Assembly: GCA_034620365.1 (NCBI GenBank)
Contig: JAQGEQ010000071.1
Coordinates: 372,001-436,000 of the forward strand
Reading direction: 5' to 3'
Source of the DNA: Pegea sp. RAD2-039
Lineage: Eukaryota; Chordata; Thaliacea; Salpida; Salpidae
Length of the DNA stretch: 64,000 nt
A program made the position numbers and the translations under genes. The first letter of the stretch is position 1, and every line of letters begins with the position of its first letter. Of the stretch, positions 1-14,900 are shown piece after piece. The notes beneath the pieces are model-generated. The model saw only the letters and a list, made by a program, of their open reading frames with translations. It was not told the origin of the DNA and did no database searches.

Positions 1-3000
1 AAATAAAACCGCATTTTACGCTGTGGCGCCCTCATTTGTCTCAGTGGTCAGGAACGAATAAACTCATTTTTTTATTTTTTAATAAGTAGCCTGGGCAAGC
101 AGGTTTATAAATTTACACTAAGCTTAAAATACTACTAAATACAGTTAATGGTATCTGAAAATGCGAAATTAAAAAGTTTAGTCAATGAAATTATTTGTGA
201 TTTTTAATTTTTACTTTTAGTATTGCTACAAATTGATGAATTTTCAATAAGAAACTTTTTCAAATCATCAAATTACATTTAAACTGAATCCACTTCCACT
301 TTTTCATTTAGATTAGTTATTTATTCTTAAACCATTTCAAGTTGTTCTTACTTTTTCAATAATCTTTTAATTTTTGAAACAATCATAAATAAATCATATG
401 AAAATTTTCAATAATTTGATAAAGATAATAATCATTCATAGTAGTAGAAGTAGTAGGGTTAGGGTCACTTCTAAGTTTTTATAAAAATATGCAGTAAAAA
501 ATGCAGGGCTTATTTTGAAATGAAAAACTATATACATAGTGGAGATTATTGCAATAAAAATACTTTAAAACAATTTAACCTTATCAAGAATTTCTGAAAA
601 TTCTTTCAGAAGAGGTCTATAATATTTTAATACATTTTACCTTTAGCTAAATAAATAGTTTGAATCAATTAAGATTTATCTAAACCTAGATCTTTAAATG
701 ATATCTTTCACGTTTTCTGCCGGTCAAAGCTAAATAGAAATACTGAAAATTAAAAAAGGGATTTTTACATTATTTTTTTATTATCAGCAAAATAAAAGTC
801 TTGTTTCACTAGACCAATTTTTAATCTAAGTAACATAAGTTATAAAAATTTTAAATTCCTGTTAACGTCTGCACAAGTTTTAATGACTCCAATTATACTC
901 TTGTGTAACCATCAAAAAACTCGTTTGAAAATAATTTGATTTATTATAACCTTTATAAAGCTCAATTCAGTTATTACTATTTGATTCAAAATTTATTTAT
1001 ATAGCAATAAATTATATTACAAATCATCTTCAAATGTATTGGTAAGATAATATTTAGCAATTAAATATTTAAAAAAGCTACATACAAAAGCACATAAATA
1101 ACTTTCAAACGTGCTCATTTGTGCAATCTACTCAAATAGCAATGCAAAATACGTTGCAAAATAAAATTTTTAATATTATTACATCATGCAAACACAAAAA
1201 TCGATTGAAAAACTAATTTTCTAAAAAGGTTTCTTCTCTCAGAAGAATTCATCACAAACCTAAAATTTTACAATTAACTGATTGTAGGAATGTAGGCTGG
1301 ATTAAAATAGATTACTTAGGAGACTCTGGAGAAATTTATGTGGCGTCGTCTTCCAGCATTCGTTTAACTGGTGCTTTGTAGAGCTCATCATTTGATTACT
1401 TGCAACAAAATTTTACCCCATACAAAGAATCTTGCATTTTATCAACGTGGCCAATACAGAAAATATATAAGCTTGTGTATCATCAAATATTTCTCAATCT
1501 CATAAAGTATGAAATTAATCCAACTTTAATAGAAAAAATGTTTAAATGATTTTTTTAATTCTTTCTTATCTCTTTTAATTAGACTTAATAGTAAGGCCAA
1601 AACAACATAGAATAAGCTCAGTGTCTTTCTTGATTGTTGGTTTAAATTTATTAAATTTTTCTTACTTTTGTAAAAATTATCACTTAGAACTTACTGCGAT
1701 ATTTGAATAAAGTTCACTTTTTTTCAACAAACCAAAATAAAAAATGAATTAAACGTTATAACTGAGCTTAGTGAAACTCTTAAAGTTAAAAAGGATTAAT
1801 ATTCAGCTTACAGGCGATCTCTTTTTTGTACTTATTTAAAGCAAAGCTTTCAAGCATTAAATATTTATTTCATTATTTTTCTTCCAACATATTTTTATAT
1901 AAAAAACGTCTGGCCATATAAGATAGCATTCCTCAAAACAATTCTTATACAAGTATTTGTAATCTATAATACTACATTTATCTATTTTATATTTACATCA
2001 TTATAATCATCCATGGTTGTTTTAAAATAGAAAAGAGAGTGAATAATTGTAACAAACAACTAATAAAGTCAAATTTTAACTTTTTAAATAATGAAGGGTA
2101 TATTAATTTTAAAATACTTTAAGAAGTTATCTTTGCTAAACTTGCAATAAATTTGCTTGTAAAAAGAATGAGTATTTTGTAAACAATTTTAACATGAATC
2201 ATAAAAGTAGAAAGCAGTATTAAATCTAGTTATAACTTTTTATATACCCAATTTTCAGTGCTAGAATGAGAATACTTGATTCAGTTCTAATAACAACATT
2301 TACAATAAGTTTTAAAAAATGTTAACAAAAAGTTTTACTAAATTTTTCTGCAAATAATTTTGCCTTCCTTCAAGTAAAAATTTTCTTGTTATTAAAACTC
2401 TATTAATCATTATCAGTATAACTTAAAAAGTTTATTATTTTAAACCTTCACTCAAGATATTTAAATGGAAATTCGCTGATTATTCCTTATTAATTTAGTC
2501 AGGTTAGCAAAAGACTCAGTGAACACTATAACCCGAAAACATATGTTTTTTTGTTTTTTTTTTCAAACTGATGTGTAAAACTGTTTGATTTCTAACACTG
2601 GAAGCTTTTTCTTTTGGTATCAAATTAAAGGAAGATTTAAAACTATATCAAAATGACCAGATGAAAATCTAAACATTACAGTTCTTCGTATATTAGTCTT
2701 GAATTTTTAAGGTTTACCTATTTTCAGTTTCCCAACAACAAGCTTTGTAACCCAAAGTTCAATTTCAGTTTGATTGCAAAAAAAACATGAAAACAAGTTT
2801 TGTAATATAATTCTAATTTAATTGTATACTTTTTAGTTAGTAAATCTTTAAGCTTTGGCTTTGTTTTAATTTACTTAGTATATAAATAATTTACCATTAA
2901 ATTCATTAAATTTATTCAATTTGAATCAATAATTAAACATAAAAATTACACTAAGATGTACTTTATAAACTCATTTTTCAAAAAAACTGAAAATCACAAT

Positions 3001-6000
3001 TAAAACTGTAAATTCTTTATTGTATGAAACATGTTTTTTTTAAGTTTTACAAACTTTAGCTGAGTTTAGAATAAATCAATCCTCTTTAACTTTAGTTATC
3101 GTAAAAAACTATGAAGTGATGATAAGTTTAACAGCAATTTTTCACTTAAATTTAAAGTTACAATTTATCATAAAAGATTTTTTATCTGTATTTAGAAGAT
3201 TACTGATAACGTTAAATTATTTAAGGCTTAAACTGGGATGTAAATGACATTTGAACAGATTGTCTTTACTTGAAAGCACGTAAAAAATTAGTATTTACTA
3301 TCATAAAGCGATATATTTGCATTTTATATTTAGTTTGAATAATTTTAAAAGCTACAATTTGTTTTAGTAGTCAAGCTTCAATTGAACAATTTAACAAAGC
3401 TGTTTGTAAACATTTTAACTAACAACTTAATGTCTGTAGTTGTACAATCGTAAATGTAATAACCATCAAATAAAACTTTCTAATAACAATTTTACTACTG
3501 GCTGACATGTTTTTTTTCACAATTTTTAAGTTGATTTTAAACATTCTAGAGATACACAGTTTAGCATACAAAACAAAAACATGTAAATAAAATGAAATTA
3601 TACTTATATTAAAGAATACTTAGAAATTGATAAACTGCAACAGTGATTCAACAGTTTGTGCTTAAGACTTTTAAAAAATATTTCAAAAAACAAAAATAAT
3701 TTTGTAAAAATCTTCTCTGCAGCTTCAATTCTTAAGAATATACTGAAACAAGTTCTCATAAAAAAGTTCACTAATTAGGTTAAGATACCTTTATATATCT
3801 TTAAATAACTTGAAAAAGTTTCTTAGAATTACATCAATTCTTTAAATTATAATCAGTATTGGCCATCAACTTGACATTTATTGCTTCTGAAAGCTAAAAA
3901 TCGTTAAAGCCAACTAGTATCATGAAGTAATACCAGCTTCAACAGCGTTAAACGTAGCTGTTTTGACGTATCTGTTCTACTTGAAGAAAATAAATTTTGA
4001 CTTTAAATCGTTTTATTACATTTCCATCAAGCAAAACTCTTTCTGAATGACATTTTTTTCTATTAAACGCTTTCTTTTAGCTGGCAGTTGAACTAAAAAC
4101 AATCAAACAAATTTTAAAGTGAACATTTGAATAAGAAATATATAACTCCCTTAATGAAACTTATTTTATGTGTCCCGACACTCAAAACAGACTTATTTTA
4201 AATGCAACAATTCAGTTTAATTTAGAAAACAAATTTAGATTAAATGTGTAGAAAGTATTTTGTGTTTTTAAAAACTCGATTAAAGTTACTGTAATTTAAT
4301 ACAATTTTAAAACCAAGTTTCTACATTTGTAGAATTTACAACTTTAAAAGTAATTGACAGTTGTTAAAATAACTACAGACCAATTTTTGAACGCGTTTTA
4401 TTATAAAAATTATTTATTTGAATTACTATAAGTAACGAACAGTTTGTATTCACTTTTCTTGCTTGTTTGAACTACTCGACCAGCTTCAATATATTTAGCT
4501 AAGTAAATTTATTTTCGATTTTTTTGTAAATTGGGATCTTCTAATTAATTTTATGTATGATTACGTGTTCTTATTGTAATTCAATCATAAAATATTGATA
4601 ATGTACAATAAATGGCACTTGAATTTATCATAAAACAAATTAGTTTAAAATCAAGCTCATTTTTTCGGTCTTTGATAAATTCTTTTTTAACCACTTACTA
4701 TCTTTTCTATACAGCTTGTAGTTCTATATTATAAGCTGGTTTATATCAGAAGTCAATCAGAACTGAAACTAGGACGTTTTAGTAATTTAAAACTAGTACA
4801 AAAATTTCTTACAACCCTTTTAACCATACAACTTAATCAATTGAAGCTGTTTAACTTTTATTTTAATTTATTATTCCTTGCAACCTTCAGTTAACACAAC
4901 TGGTTGTCTAAAAACCCAAGTACTAATTTTCAAACTTTATCTACGAAAACGCTTAAAAATTCTTCTTTTCTGTAAGTATAAGTTTAACTGACTATCAAAA
5001 ATCTTGTTGTACTCTTAAAATAGTTTCAGTTTATTCAGATTTTTCAAGGTTATCGAAGATGTTATTCACTGCTCTTTAAAATCTATCAAAACACGTTTGC
5101 TTCAATAAGCCTGTGTAAAACGTCCAGTATTATATGACAATCATATTGAATGTGCAACTTTGCTGTAAATAAAGATGCTAATCTTTGCAAGAAAAATATA
5201 ATATATTGATAAAATCTGTGGCTACTAAGATTAATGTAATAAAGAAAAAAATTATAAAAATCCTTCGTTAGAGCTTTTAAACTTAGATAATCTAAATGCT
5301 AAATCTCATAAACACTTACTGGCTTCACGTTGAGTTGTTTAATTTACTTCATTTGCATCAGCTTATATAAACAAAATTGGTATTAAATTTAAGGTTATCA
5401 GTCAATTAATCTTTACTAAGTAAATTTAAATCCTAATTATACTTAAAGTTATGCTTGTGATAAGATAAAAGCTTATATGCAGTCTTATTACTTTAATAAA
5501 ATGCAAGTTTACTAAAAAGTAAATTAATTAAAACGGAAATGGCTTATCAAATTTTCTAGATCTAAACTGATTTTCTTAAAGGAAAAAGTTTATTTTTTAT
5601 TTAAGCTTCAGAATTTTAACTAAAAATTTATAAATTTAACATCTTTGTAGATAAGAAACATTGTTTTACGAAAACTAGCCTACGACAAAGCAAACTTAAT
5701 TAAAGAAGAAAACTTTGATTGTTTTGTGAACATTAAATCGTAAATTAAATGATTTACTTAAAAAATATTTGTTTCTAACATAAAATTTCAGAAATTTATA
5801 TTATGCCTTTCAATTAGTTTATTAAAAATTAAACATAATTTACATTCTTTGAAAATATTATAGATTTGTAGGTCGCTTTATAATTTAAATTATTATCTTT
5901 CGGTTAGAAAATATGAATATGTTGTAATGTGAAAATGTAACAATTTCAATGAAGTTGTTTAAACCACTTGTATGGCAAAAAATAAAACTTGAAAGTTTTA

Positions 6001-9000
6001 AAATATTGTTAATCAACTTATTTTCGTATATTTTGAAGCTAATCTACCTTCCCTTAAATGTTTCGGGTATGGTTTTTGATATAGGTTATGAGAAATGCTT
6101 TTCTACAATAAGCAACAACCACTATTTCTTCTAGTAGGTAAACTTGATCCTCAAATGTTTACTCAGTGATTAATCAGCAACACTGCCCAAACATTTGGAC
6201 TGAGACATCTAAAAAACACATTTAAGAAGCTTTCAATAACTGACAAAAATAAACCTGAAATTTGTAGCAAAAGTTTGTAAATTTTTAATTAATTTAGTTG
6301 AAATTGGTTATATACGAGTTGAAATAGAAAATTATAATAATCTACTTTTGGTAACAAGAACAAAAAAGTAATAAAAAAAATTGTTGACGCCATACAATAC
6401 ATTTTTATATTTATTAGTAAACCCATTGGACAATAAAAACAAAAATTCATTTTAGATGATAAGTAAATTGAAGTTGTCAGAACCTTCAGACAAAAAATAT
6501 AGCTTGAGATAGCAAATATTTTAAATTAAGAAAGATTACATTATTATAACAATATGTTGGCAGAAAATTGTTGATAACTTCTTAACCTAACAAGAAAAAA
6601 AAAAGTTTTCTATGACTTAATAAATTTGAAACCATGTTAGAAATAGAAATGAAATACCCAGGTAAAGTTTTTAAAATATTTGACTATTTTGATTAAACTT
6701 TAGTTCAGATGATTGAAACTTCTGTTATGAACTTTTTGTTTTATTTCCTAGAGTGGAATCTAATTTTGATCTTATCTAGTACAATAAAAATATTTTTATA
6801 ATCAATAGGTATTTTGTTGTTTTGTTTGAGCAGCTTACAAGAAGTTAATTGTTAACTGCAAATTGAATCACTTCTTAAAATTATAGTTTATATTTTTTTG
6901 TAAATTGGTTTTGTTAAAATGTCTTTTAGAATTCTGTAAAAATATATTTCTTCTTCTTAAAATTATAGTTTATATTTTTTTGTAAATTGGTTTTGTTAAA
7001 ATGTCTTTTAAAATTCTGTAAAAATATATTTCTTCTGAACACCAAGTTAAGTATTAAGTTTTTTAAGCTTTTTTAAGCAAAGTCTTAAAGAAAGCAGTTA
7101 AAAGTCAATTTTTTATTTATTTTTATAAGTTTTCAAGTTTTTATTTTACTGCATCTAGAAATCAAAATGTTTTATTTATGTAATATCATTATTTTACAGA
7201 TAATTATTTGTTATTTTGACCACTGTAAATCAGTGAAAAGCAAAAGTCTATTATAGCAACTTATATTCTAAAATTAATAGCCAATCAACTTGTTTAAAAG
7301 TTAAAACAAAATCTTGATAGCCTGTACAGCTGTAAATCCAGAAGCAGACCAAATCTTGTGGTTTACTCAAAAGCTGTATACAAATACGAAACTAAGCAAC
7401 CAAACTGCCACCACAAAGCTTAGTTGTCAATGTATGAGCTACAAACTAATTAATAACAGTTTCTGGTCAGAGCAAATTTACCTGGTGTCACCTTGCTAAC
7501 TTCATCATTTACTTCTTCACTCATGAAAAAGCTTTCATATTAAAAAACTCCGCGAACATGTTAAAGTAGATCTAAAGTTTGGTAAAAATGAAACAAATAG
7601 GATTGAGCAAAGATTAATCTTTTTTCAGTTGCTCTGTTCATTTAGTAAACTAGACTACAAGTTTTAGGATGTGTTGCTTTGCGTTATTTAAGTTTACTGT
7701 TACGTTCTAAAAATATTGAGTTTAATAATATTAGTAAAGTTGAACAGTTTTTTACAACAATATCAAAATTTATCAGATTTTTAGCTTTACTTAAACTCGA
7801 CAAAAGTTCAATTGAATGAATTGTACTAATTTATTTTATAATTTTACAAAGTTTCAGTCTATTTGCAGGTTTTGTGAAGCTTACATTACAAAGTATCCGA
7901 TAAAAACATTTTATTTCAATAAATCAATCTACTGAAGATAATGTATTTCTCTATAGTAGATTGCTTGTAGCAATTTACATATATTTTTGAAAAATATAAT
8001 GTTTTCAAAAGTCTTTGCAGCTAATTATTTGCACTTTTGTAAAAAGGAATGATGGCGTAACTTGAAGAAATAATTTTATATGAAATGTTTCTTTTAAAAC
8101 AGTTTTTACATCTATTATTACTGCTGAATCAACGACAGTTATTAAACTAAACCAGTTTTTATTACAGAACAAAAAAATACAAACTGAATTCTTATGGATG
8201 AAATAATTTCTTAATTTAACTATTTTTAAGCCTTGAAAAATATAAAAAACAAAATTTTGTTAAATGAAATTGTTTTGACTTTATGTTTTGCATTTAACAA
8301 TTTGGTGTAATGCTAGTTCTTCGTATAAGTTTTTATTAGAGTAATTACCTGATAAAATCTCTAATTTAAATTTGTTTATACTTAAAAAATGTAATCATAA
8401 AAAATCGCTTTTGAAAACGTTTCAAATTAGGTAGCTTTTTTGTAAAAAACGTTTTTGATGAATATATTAAAAAAGGTGCGATTTATTATTAAAATATAAC
8501 TTGTATAAGGATTTTAAAGGTTACGTAGAAGTCATGTTGTTTCAACTCTAAATAACTAAATAAGTTTTAAGTTTTTCAAATGTTTTCTTTCACATTTACT
8601 AAAAGCTTAATATCCAATCATAACAACATCACTATATTTTCTTAAACTTTTAGAAATGTGCTTACAATTATTTTTATATCGATCATATGCTCAGTATTCC
8701 AATAGTTTTTGGAATATTTATTTAAATCAGTACACAGCTTCGACTTAAACTAATAAGAATAATCATTCATCTTCTGATTTCTTAAATATCAAAATCAAAT
8801 GAAATTCAACTATTTTAACGATAAATGGAAATATTAAATGGCAATGCTTCTTGTAACCACTTTTCTATCACCTGATGTGTACTTAAGTGATTACTTACTA
8901 GTTTAACCATAAGCTCTGTTATATTAGTATTAAAATACTATAATTATTTAATGGGGAAGATGAATATATATTCAAATGGAATAAAACTAATAAATAGCTT

Positions 9001-9552
9001 GTTATTAATAAGATATCTAAAAGACTTATCATTATTATAATATTAACATAATTATACCTTTGTGGTTTTGAAAATAAAGAAATATTTGGCATCAGTATTG
9101 GAATCATTAAAGCCATAAGAAAACTTCAAGTAACAAACCAGAACAGATTTTACAGAAAATTTCATCATCTGTTGGTAGGAATTATGCAATTATGAAGAAA
9201 ATTGAAAGTAATGATCTTGTAATCATACTAGAATAATCCACATTGAAGTTTACTTTTGAGTCTTAGTTGAATCATTGGCTTCATAAATACTTCCTAGAAA
9301 ATTAAGCCAAAGACAATCTTTTAGTTTCTACTTTGTATGCAAAGTATTTTCTTGAGACTTTCAATTTGTTATAACAATCATTTTCTTTTTCCTTTTTGAC
9401 GTAATTTTTAAATTCTATATTATATTCTAAGGTATGAGCTGAATATATTGTTAACTGAAACCAAGTTTGATTTGATATGTTTTAAACTTTCTTATTGATG
9501 ATTTATGATTTATAATACCTTTCAGCTATCTGTTTCGATTTTTTCAGATGTC
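1..9552. other. AT-rich non-coding stretch, no gene recognised
   Basis: I see no exon with a recognisable protein motif, no tRNA-like structure and no clear transposon in this stretch. Open frames are short (about 60-65 codons), A+T-biased and lack plausible splice partners. The first 60 bases are less AT-rich than the rest and could be the edge of a feature lying outside the window. An 82-bp tandem duplication inside it is listed separately. Confidence 0.6.
6872..7036. repeat. 82-bp tandem duplication, two copies
   Basis: Two adjacent copies start at 6872 and 6954. They are nearly identical over the whole unit, differing visibly at one base (ttttaga in the first, ttttaaa in the second). No gene is nearby. 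The high identity suggests a recent slippage or duplication event. Confidence 0.9.
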
Positions 9553-9640
9553 TATTATTTATTTATTACAATTAACGCGAAGGAGAGTGCCTGAAAGGAG
9601 CATCTCTCACTAACACAAATTCTCACAATTAATTTGTTAT
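9553..9640 (-). mobile_element. LINE 3'-end fragment, minus orientation
   Basis: Read on the minus strand, this piece matches the 3' untranslated end of the LINE copy ending near 57731. The order is a 'tgagaatttgtgtt'-like stretch, a CTCTC-rich segment, 'cgcgttaattgtaataaat' and a TAAATAAA-type tail. Only the last ~90 bases are recognisable, as expected for a 5'-truncated insertion. More diverged sequence of the same element may extend to about 9780. Confidence 0.65.
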
Positions 9641-10394
9641 ATAAATATTATTTAGAATTAATATGAAAACAAATAGAAAAAGATTTATAATACAAGGCAG
9701 TTCAATTAGTTGTAAAATTAATTGTAAAAATGTTACATTAAACATTCAGGTGATAGCAAAAGTTTTGATAGATATGTAATCAAATATATACTATGTTTAA
9801 TCAACCAAACTGATTATGATAACAACTGTAGCTTCAATTTATTTTGGATGTAAATAAAATTAATGCTATTTGATATTACTCCAAAAGCAATCAGCTTTTA
9901 CATGATGTACAAGTTTCTAATATTAGCGTGAGTATTTTTTACTTTCTAATAATACAACAAAACTATTTCTTTTTTAGTTAGTTCTTAAATAACGAATATA
10001 AATCCTATATAAATCATTTGCAACTAATGTTTGCGTTTTGATTTTTGCTTATATTTATATTCAAATAGTCAAAATTTACAGTGATTAAGGTATTTAACAA
10101 AATACACTTACTGGTTTCTTAATATTTTCCTTTTTATAAGATGTTTTTCATTATTTTTTAAATCAATATTCAAATTGGATCTTTAGTATTTTAAGTTAAA
10201 AAAAGGGTTAATTTAGCTGGTATTCTTAGGACATTTTGGTTCGCTTATTTTTTATTATTTCCAATTTTTGAAAATGGTCTTTCGTAATTTGCCTTTAAAA
10301 CAGTAATCTACCGTCATATGTTAAGTAAAATTATTAGTTACCTTCAAAGTAAAAATACTTTTAGTTATCTTCAATCAATGTTTTATCAGACATA

Positions 10395-10556
10395 ATTAGT
10401 TTGATTTTGAAAACTATACGTCAAACCATAGCATACCAAAATAAATTGATTTTGTCTGAATTAGATGTTTCTCAATTATGTTTGATTTTGAAAACTATAC
10501 GTCAAACCATAGCATACCAAAATAAATTGATTTTGTCTGAATTAGATGTTTCTCAA
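10395..10556. repeat. 81-bp tandem duplication, two copies
   Basis: The 76-base core beginning 'tttgattttgaaaactatac' occurs at 10400 and again at 10481 with no difference I can see. The copies are separated by the five bases 'ttatg'. The repeat creates a 78-codon open frame with an internally repeated peptide. That frame is almost certainly not a gene. Confidence 0.9.
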
Positions 10557-11282
10557 AAATGGATTTTTGTGAAATCTAGCTGCACTTATATTTCAATAGA
10601 TTTATTCAAAATAATTTTGCTACAAGTTGGTGATTGATTACAAGACACAAACCGATTTACTTAATTCAAAATTATTCTAGATATTGGAAGAATGTTAAAA
10701 TTTTATTGCCAGAATTGAAGCTTCCGAGAGATCTCTTATGAAAAATCTTTTTTAAGCAGTATGTTAACATAGTTGCGCTTTTTATGAGCAACTCAAACGT
10801 AGTTTTGTAATAGGTGGTAAAAAATTAATTCATTTTTCTGACCTGTGTCTATATAAAAATTAAAATTACAAAAATAACATCAATCAGTAGCTAAAAACAG
10901 AGAAGGAATTTATTCTACCAACAAGATTTGTAAGATGTTTCAAATAGTTTACTTCAAATTGCAAAAATTATTGGCTTCAGGCCAATTGGTTTTGTGAACT
11001 GGCACCAAATAAACTTTGAAAGTAACAATGATTGGGTTTTCTAAAGGTCTTTCCTTCACTTTCACAAATATTTCAGGTTAAATCAAAAGTTTAAGAGCTG
11101 CTGTATTTAGGTATATAACGAAATCACACAAAAAGCAAATCCAAAAATTCTTATTCAGTAAATAAAATTTGTTTCAATATTTCCTAGATAAAAATAAATG
11201 CAAACATACCATAAACCATGCATTTGATACAATAGGTTTCAGAATGATATAGCATCAAATATGTATTAAAATAAGGGTACCG

Positions 11283-11486
11283 TTATTGCCATTTGCTATC
11301 AAAAATACAACTTTGTCCAAAGTGCAATACAGAATTAGGCTTAAAATTAATTAGTTGAAAGTAAACAAGTAGGTAAGTTGAAAAATCTGTTTTTTTGTGT
11401 TATTGCCATTTGAAAAATACAACTTTGTCCAAAGTGCAATACAGAATTAGGCTTAAAATTAATTAGTTGAAAGTAAACAAGTAGGT
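11283..11486. repeat. Direct repeat of ~88 bp, spaced
   Basis: A block running from 'ttattgccatttg' to 'gtaaacaagtagg' occurs at about 11283-11373 and 11399-11486. A 25-base T-rich spacer separates the copies, and a few bases ('ctatca') present in the first are missing from the second. Otherwise the copies look identical, so the duplication appears recent. It lies about 450 bp downstream of the stop codon of the minus-strand coiled-coil gene. Confidence 0.85.
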
Positions 11487-11939
11487 TTGAAATAAATGTA
11501 TCTGATGGTTAAATAAAAGTTTGTTGAATGTAAAATTATCGAAAGATTTCAACAATTCTATGTAATTAAAAATCGATTGAATCAATTCTATGCAAAAAAA
11601 TGTTTTAGAAGTTAATGGCGAAGGACTAGAAATACACTTTTTTGCTAAACTGCCATTTATGACTATTTAAAACTACATTTGGTGGTTTAGGTTAAGTAAA
11701 TAGAGAAATTCTGCAAGATTTCATGATTTGAATGATGAAAAAGCAAATACAACAAAATCTAAAAGGCACAAAACTAATAATTTCAAATCAAACTAATATT
11801 TAAAAAGTTTTTTGGTCTGCATCAGGTAGATTAATGAAGATAAATATGTGATTAAAGCCAAAGTTGGTATGAATATAATCATAAAATTAAAAGAATGATT
11901 GGATTTCATCCAATATTCAACTACTTGGCAATCAATAGT

Positions 11940-14900
11940 TTATTTCTCTGGTTGTGTTGGTGGTGCTGAAAAAATGAAAATGTTAAATGTCTCATCAGTT
12001 GGCTGAGAATGAAAACTAACCTTCAGTTGCTTGCTCGTTAGAAGCGACTATAGTAGTGACTAGCTCACGAAGGCTAGCTACTTCGTTCTTACCCATCTTC
12101 AAGTGAGCATTTAAGTTGTTAGCTTTTGCTTCCAAAGACTTGATAGACTAAAAACCAAACAATTCAAGTTAGATACAAAATGTTGATGCTATTAACAATA
12201 AACAGGAAATAGAAGACTCACATCTTCACTAGATTTCCGCTGGTTATCAACAGCAACTAAAACAGAGTTGAGACTCTTTTCCAAGTTTGAGATTTTGCCG
12301 TTAACAGCATCCACATGTGACTGTTGGACTGTATCTGTAATTGAAGTAAGTTGAAGCAATGTAAAGTTGAAAATAAAGATAAAAGATCAATCTGTAAACC
12401 TGCAAGAGCGGACCCTAATTGAGCTGTCAACTTCTCTTGTGCTGCTGCCAAACCTTTGTTTGAAGCCTATCAATTTGAACAAAAATGTTATTTACTTTGA
12501 AAACAAAGATACAAATAGCGGTTTAAGAAAAAATTCGTGAGACTTACTAGTACTTGTGCAAGATTCTGTTTGACAATTTCTAAGCCGTCAGATAAAGCAG
12601 AAGTTTTCTCCTCGATTATATCAGCTGCTGCCTTTCTGGATTGTTCAGCTAGTTGCTTTGCTTGCTGAGTTAGTAATCAAAATGTTAATTAAATTGAAAA
12701 ACAAATAAATAAACAAAAATATCAAGTAATAAAGATTAAAAGCAAAGTAGAATATGTTTTAACTTCTCATCGTATTTATTTTAAGTGAAAATTACTTTTC
12801 TTTAAGATTCAGCTCTTGAATTAAGACAAGAGTTAATATAAATTGAAAAGGAATGGAAAAATAAATAAGAGTAATAAAAAAATATTGAAGGCCCAAAATA
12901 GGAAGTCATACAAGGAAGTAATAGCTAAATAAAAAAAAGAACCAACAAAAACAGAAGTATTCACAAAATAGAAGAAGCAATAAACTTGTTTTAGGAACTT
13001 TTTACAAAAGCGACAAAGACAATTGTTTACTTACCACAGATTCAGCTACCGCCTTCGAAATTTCAGAAGCAAATATTTGTTCAACTGATTGAATCTAAAT
13101 AAATCAAAACTTTACTAAAAAATATCAATCAGCAAATATAGAAAATCAAACTTCAATACTTTTATACAATTCAATTGATTTGAAAAAGAAACTTGATTTT
13201 ATACTGACTTGTTTTTGAGTGAAATCTTGTTGAGTATTGATAGCTTCTTCAGTTACTTTGAATTGAGCAGCTACAGATTGTTTCGCAGCTTCGGACTCAA
13301 CTTTTAGTGACTCAATTGAGTTTTCAACATTAGCAAATTTTTCCAGAGTTTTTTGAACCTAATTGAAAAAAGTAATAATTTTATTAAAACTTAGAAATAA
13401 AAAATTAGTTAGAAATAAAAATAATAACGAAGATGAAAAGATTATTCACAAGTGATATAAGTAGAACTGAAGAAGTTTATACAACATTTCTAAAAGATAC
13501 AAAATACAAGGCTGAGTATTTTATATAAGAAAAATATCACATGCAGAAAGTATCATTTATCAAATATGGCTTTTAGTATATGAATAAGAAAATGTCATGA
13601 AAATAATTGATGTAATTTTAAAGTTGGTAAAAATCTTTATAATAAATTTTATAAAGTTTTATAAAGTTATTATAAAATTTATAATAATGAGTAATATTTG
13701 AGCATTCCAAAAAAGTAAACATCAAAAGTTGTAAAATGTGATGGCTGTTATTTAGAAAACATAAAGTTAGTAGAACTTCTTCAAGTAAATTTCGTCCAAT
13801 AAAGATCACTAGTGTTTGGAAATAAAAGATTATCATGCAAATAAGAGCACATTAATGAGATTCCTAAGATGTGTCTATGTGTGGAAACCTTTGAGTCAGA
13901 AGATTTGGCAGTTTCACGAATTTCGAAGAGATCTTTGCTCAAAGTCTCAACACTTGTCGTCATGGTGGATAGGGATTCTGTAACTTGATTAACCTTTTCT
14001 GCTTCTGTCTTCATCTTTATGTAATGATAAAATGAAACTTATGTCTTCATGTAAATATTATGTTATTTAAAACAGTTTTACTGAAGCTAACAATTAATTT
14101 AGTTTTAAATATGTTAAAGAAATCTTAAAGCTTAGTTGAAAGACAATTCAAAGACTTTTTAAAACTCGAAATAGAAATTTCAAACCGGTATTTGTAGTAT
14201 AATTTGCAACAATTTAGAAACTGAACAAGCTACAAAAAATGTTTTTAACTAAAGATTGTAAACGATCTGATACAACAGAATCAAATTACTGAAAGTGTTT
14301 TGTACATTTAAAATTTTCTGATTTAAAAAGTCAATAACTTTTGGCAAAATTTAGCTTATAATGGAATAACTAAGTTTTATGAAATATTTAAATAATTTAA
14401 AAGTGACTTTTTTAGATGTTTTAAATCTAAATCAATCAACCTTTCCATGAACTGCTTTTGCCCTTTCAGCAGCATCATTTAATTCGTAGTTGATACTTTC
14501 AACGTTTGATTTGATCGTAGAGAATTCATCTTTCAAATTTGTGATATCAAAGTACATCTTTAATTGACAAAAAATGAAAAGGTTTTATTGGATTATAGCA
14601 GATGATGTTTGTTTGATCAATTTCTTTGCATGATTAGAAGTAATGCCAGATTTTGATTATAAAGTGATTTGAAAACTTGAACTAACTGCATCAGCAAGCA
14701 AAATTCATTTGACAAACATGCAACTAATGATATAATGGTTTAATTTCGCAATCTTTTGTGAGTTGTGTTTAAACAAATAATAAAATCAGAGAATTGAGAT
14801 GTAACAGTGATTCTTTGAAATTAGGAGCTTTTAGTCAACTAAACTCTATTTATGTTGGTAAAGAAAAAAGTTTAAAATATAAATAAGAACAAAAAGCTGT

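Larger units (their letters stand above)
9641..11939. other. AT-rich non-coding stretch with two local duplications
   Basis: No coding exon was recognised between the LINE fragment and the end of the coiled-coil gene. The only structure seen is the pair of tandem duplications listed separately (10395-10556 and 11283-11486). Confidence 0.6.

Noticed and set aside
10401-10637. 78-codon frame with an internally repeated peptide
   Set aside because: The repetition comes from the 81-bp tandem duplication in non-coding DNA, with no other sign of a gene.
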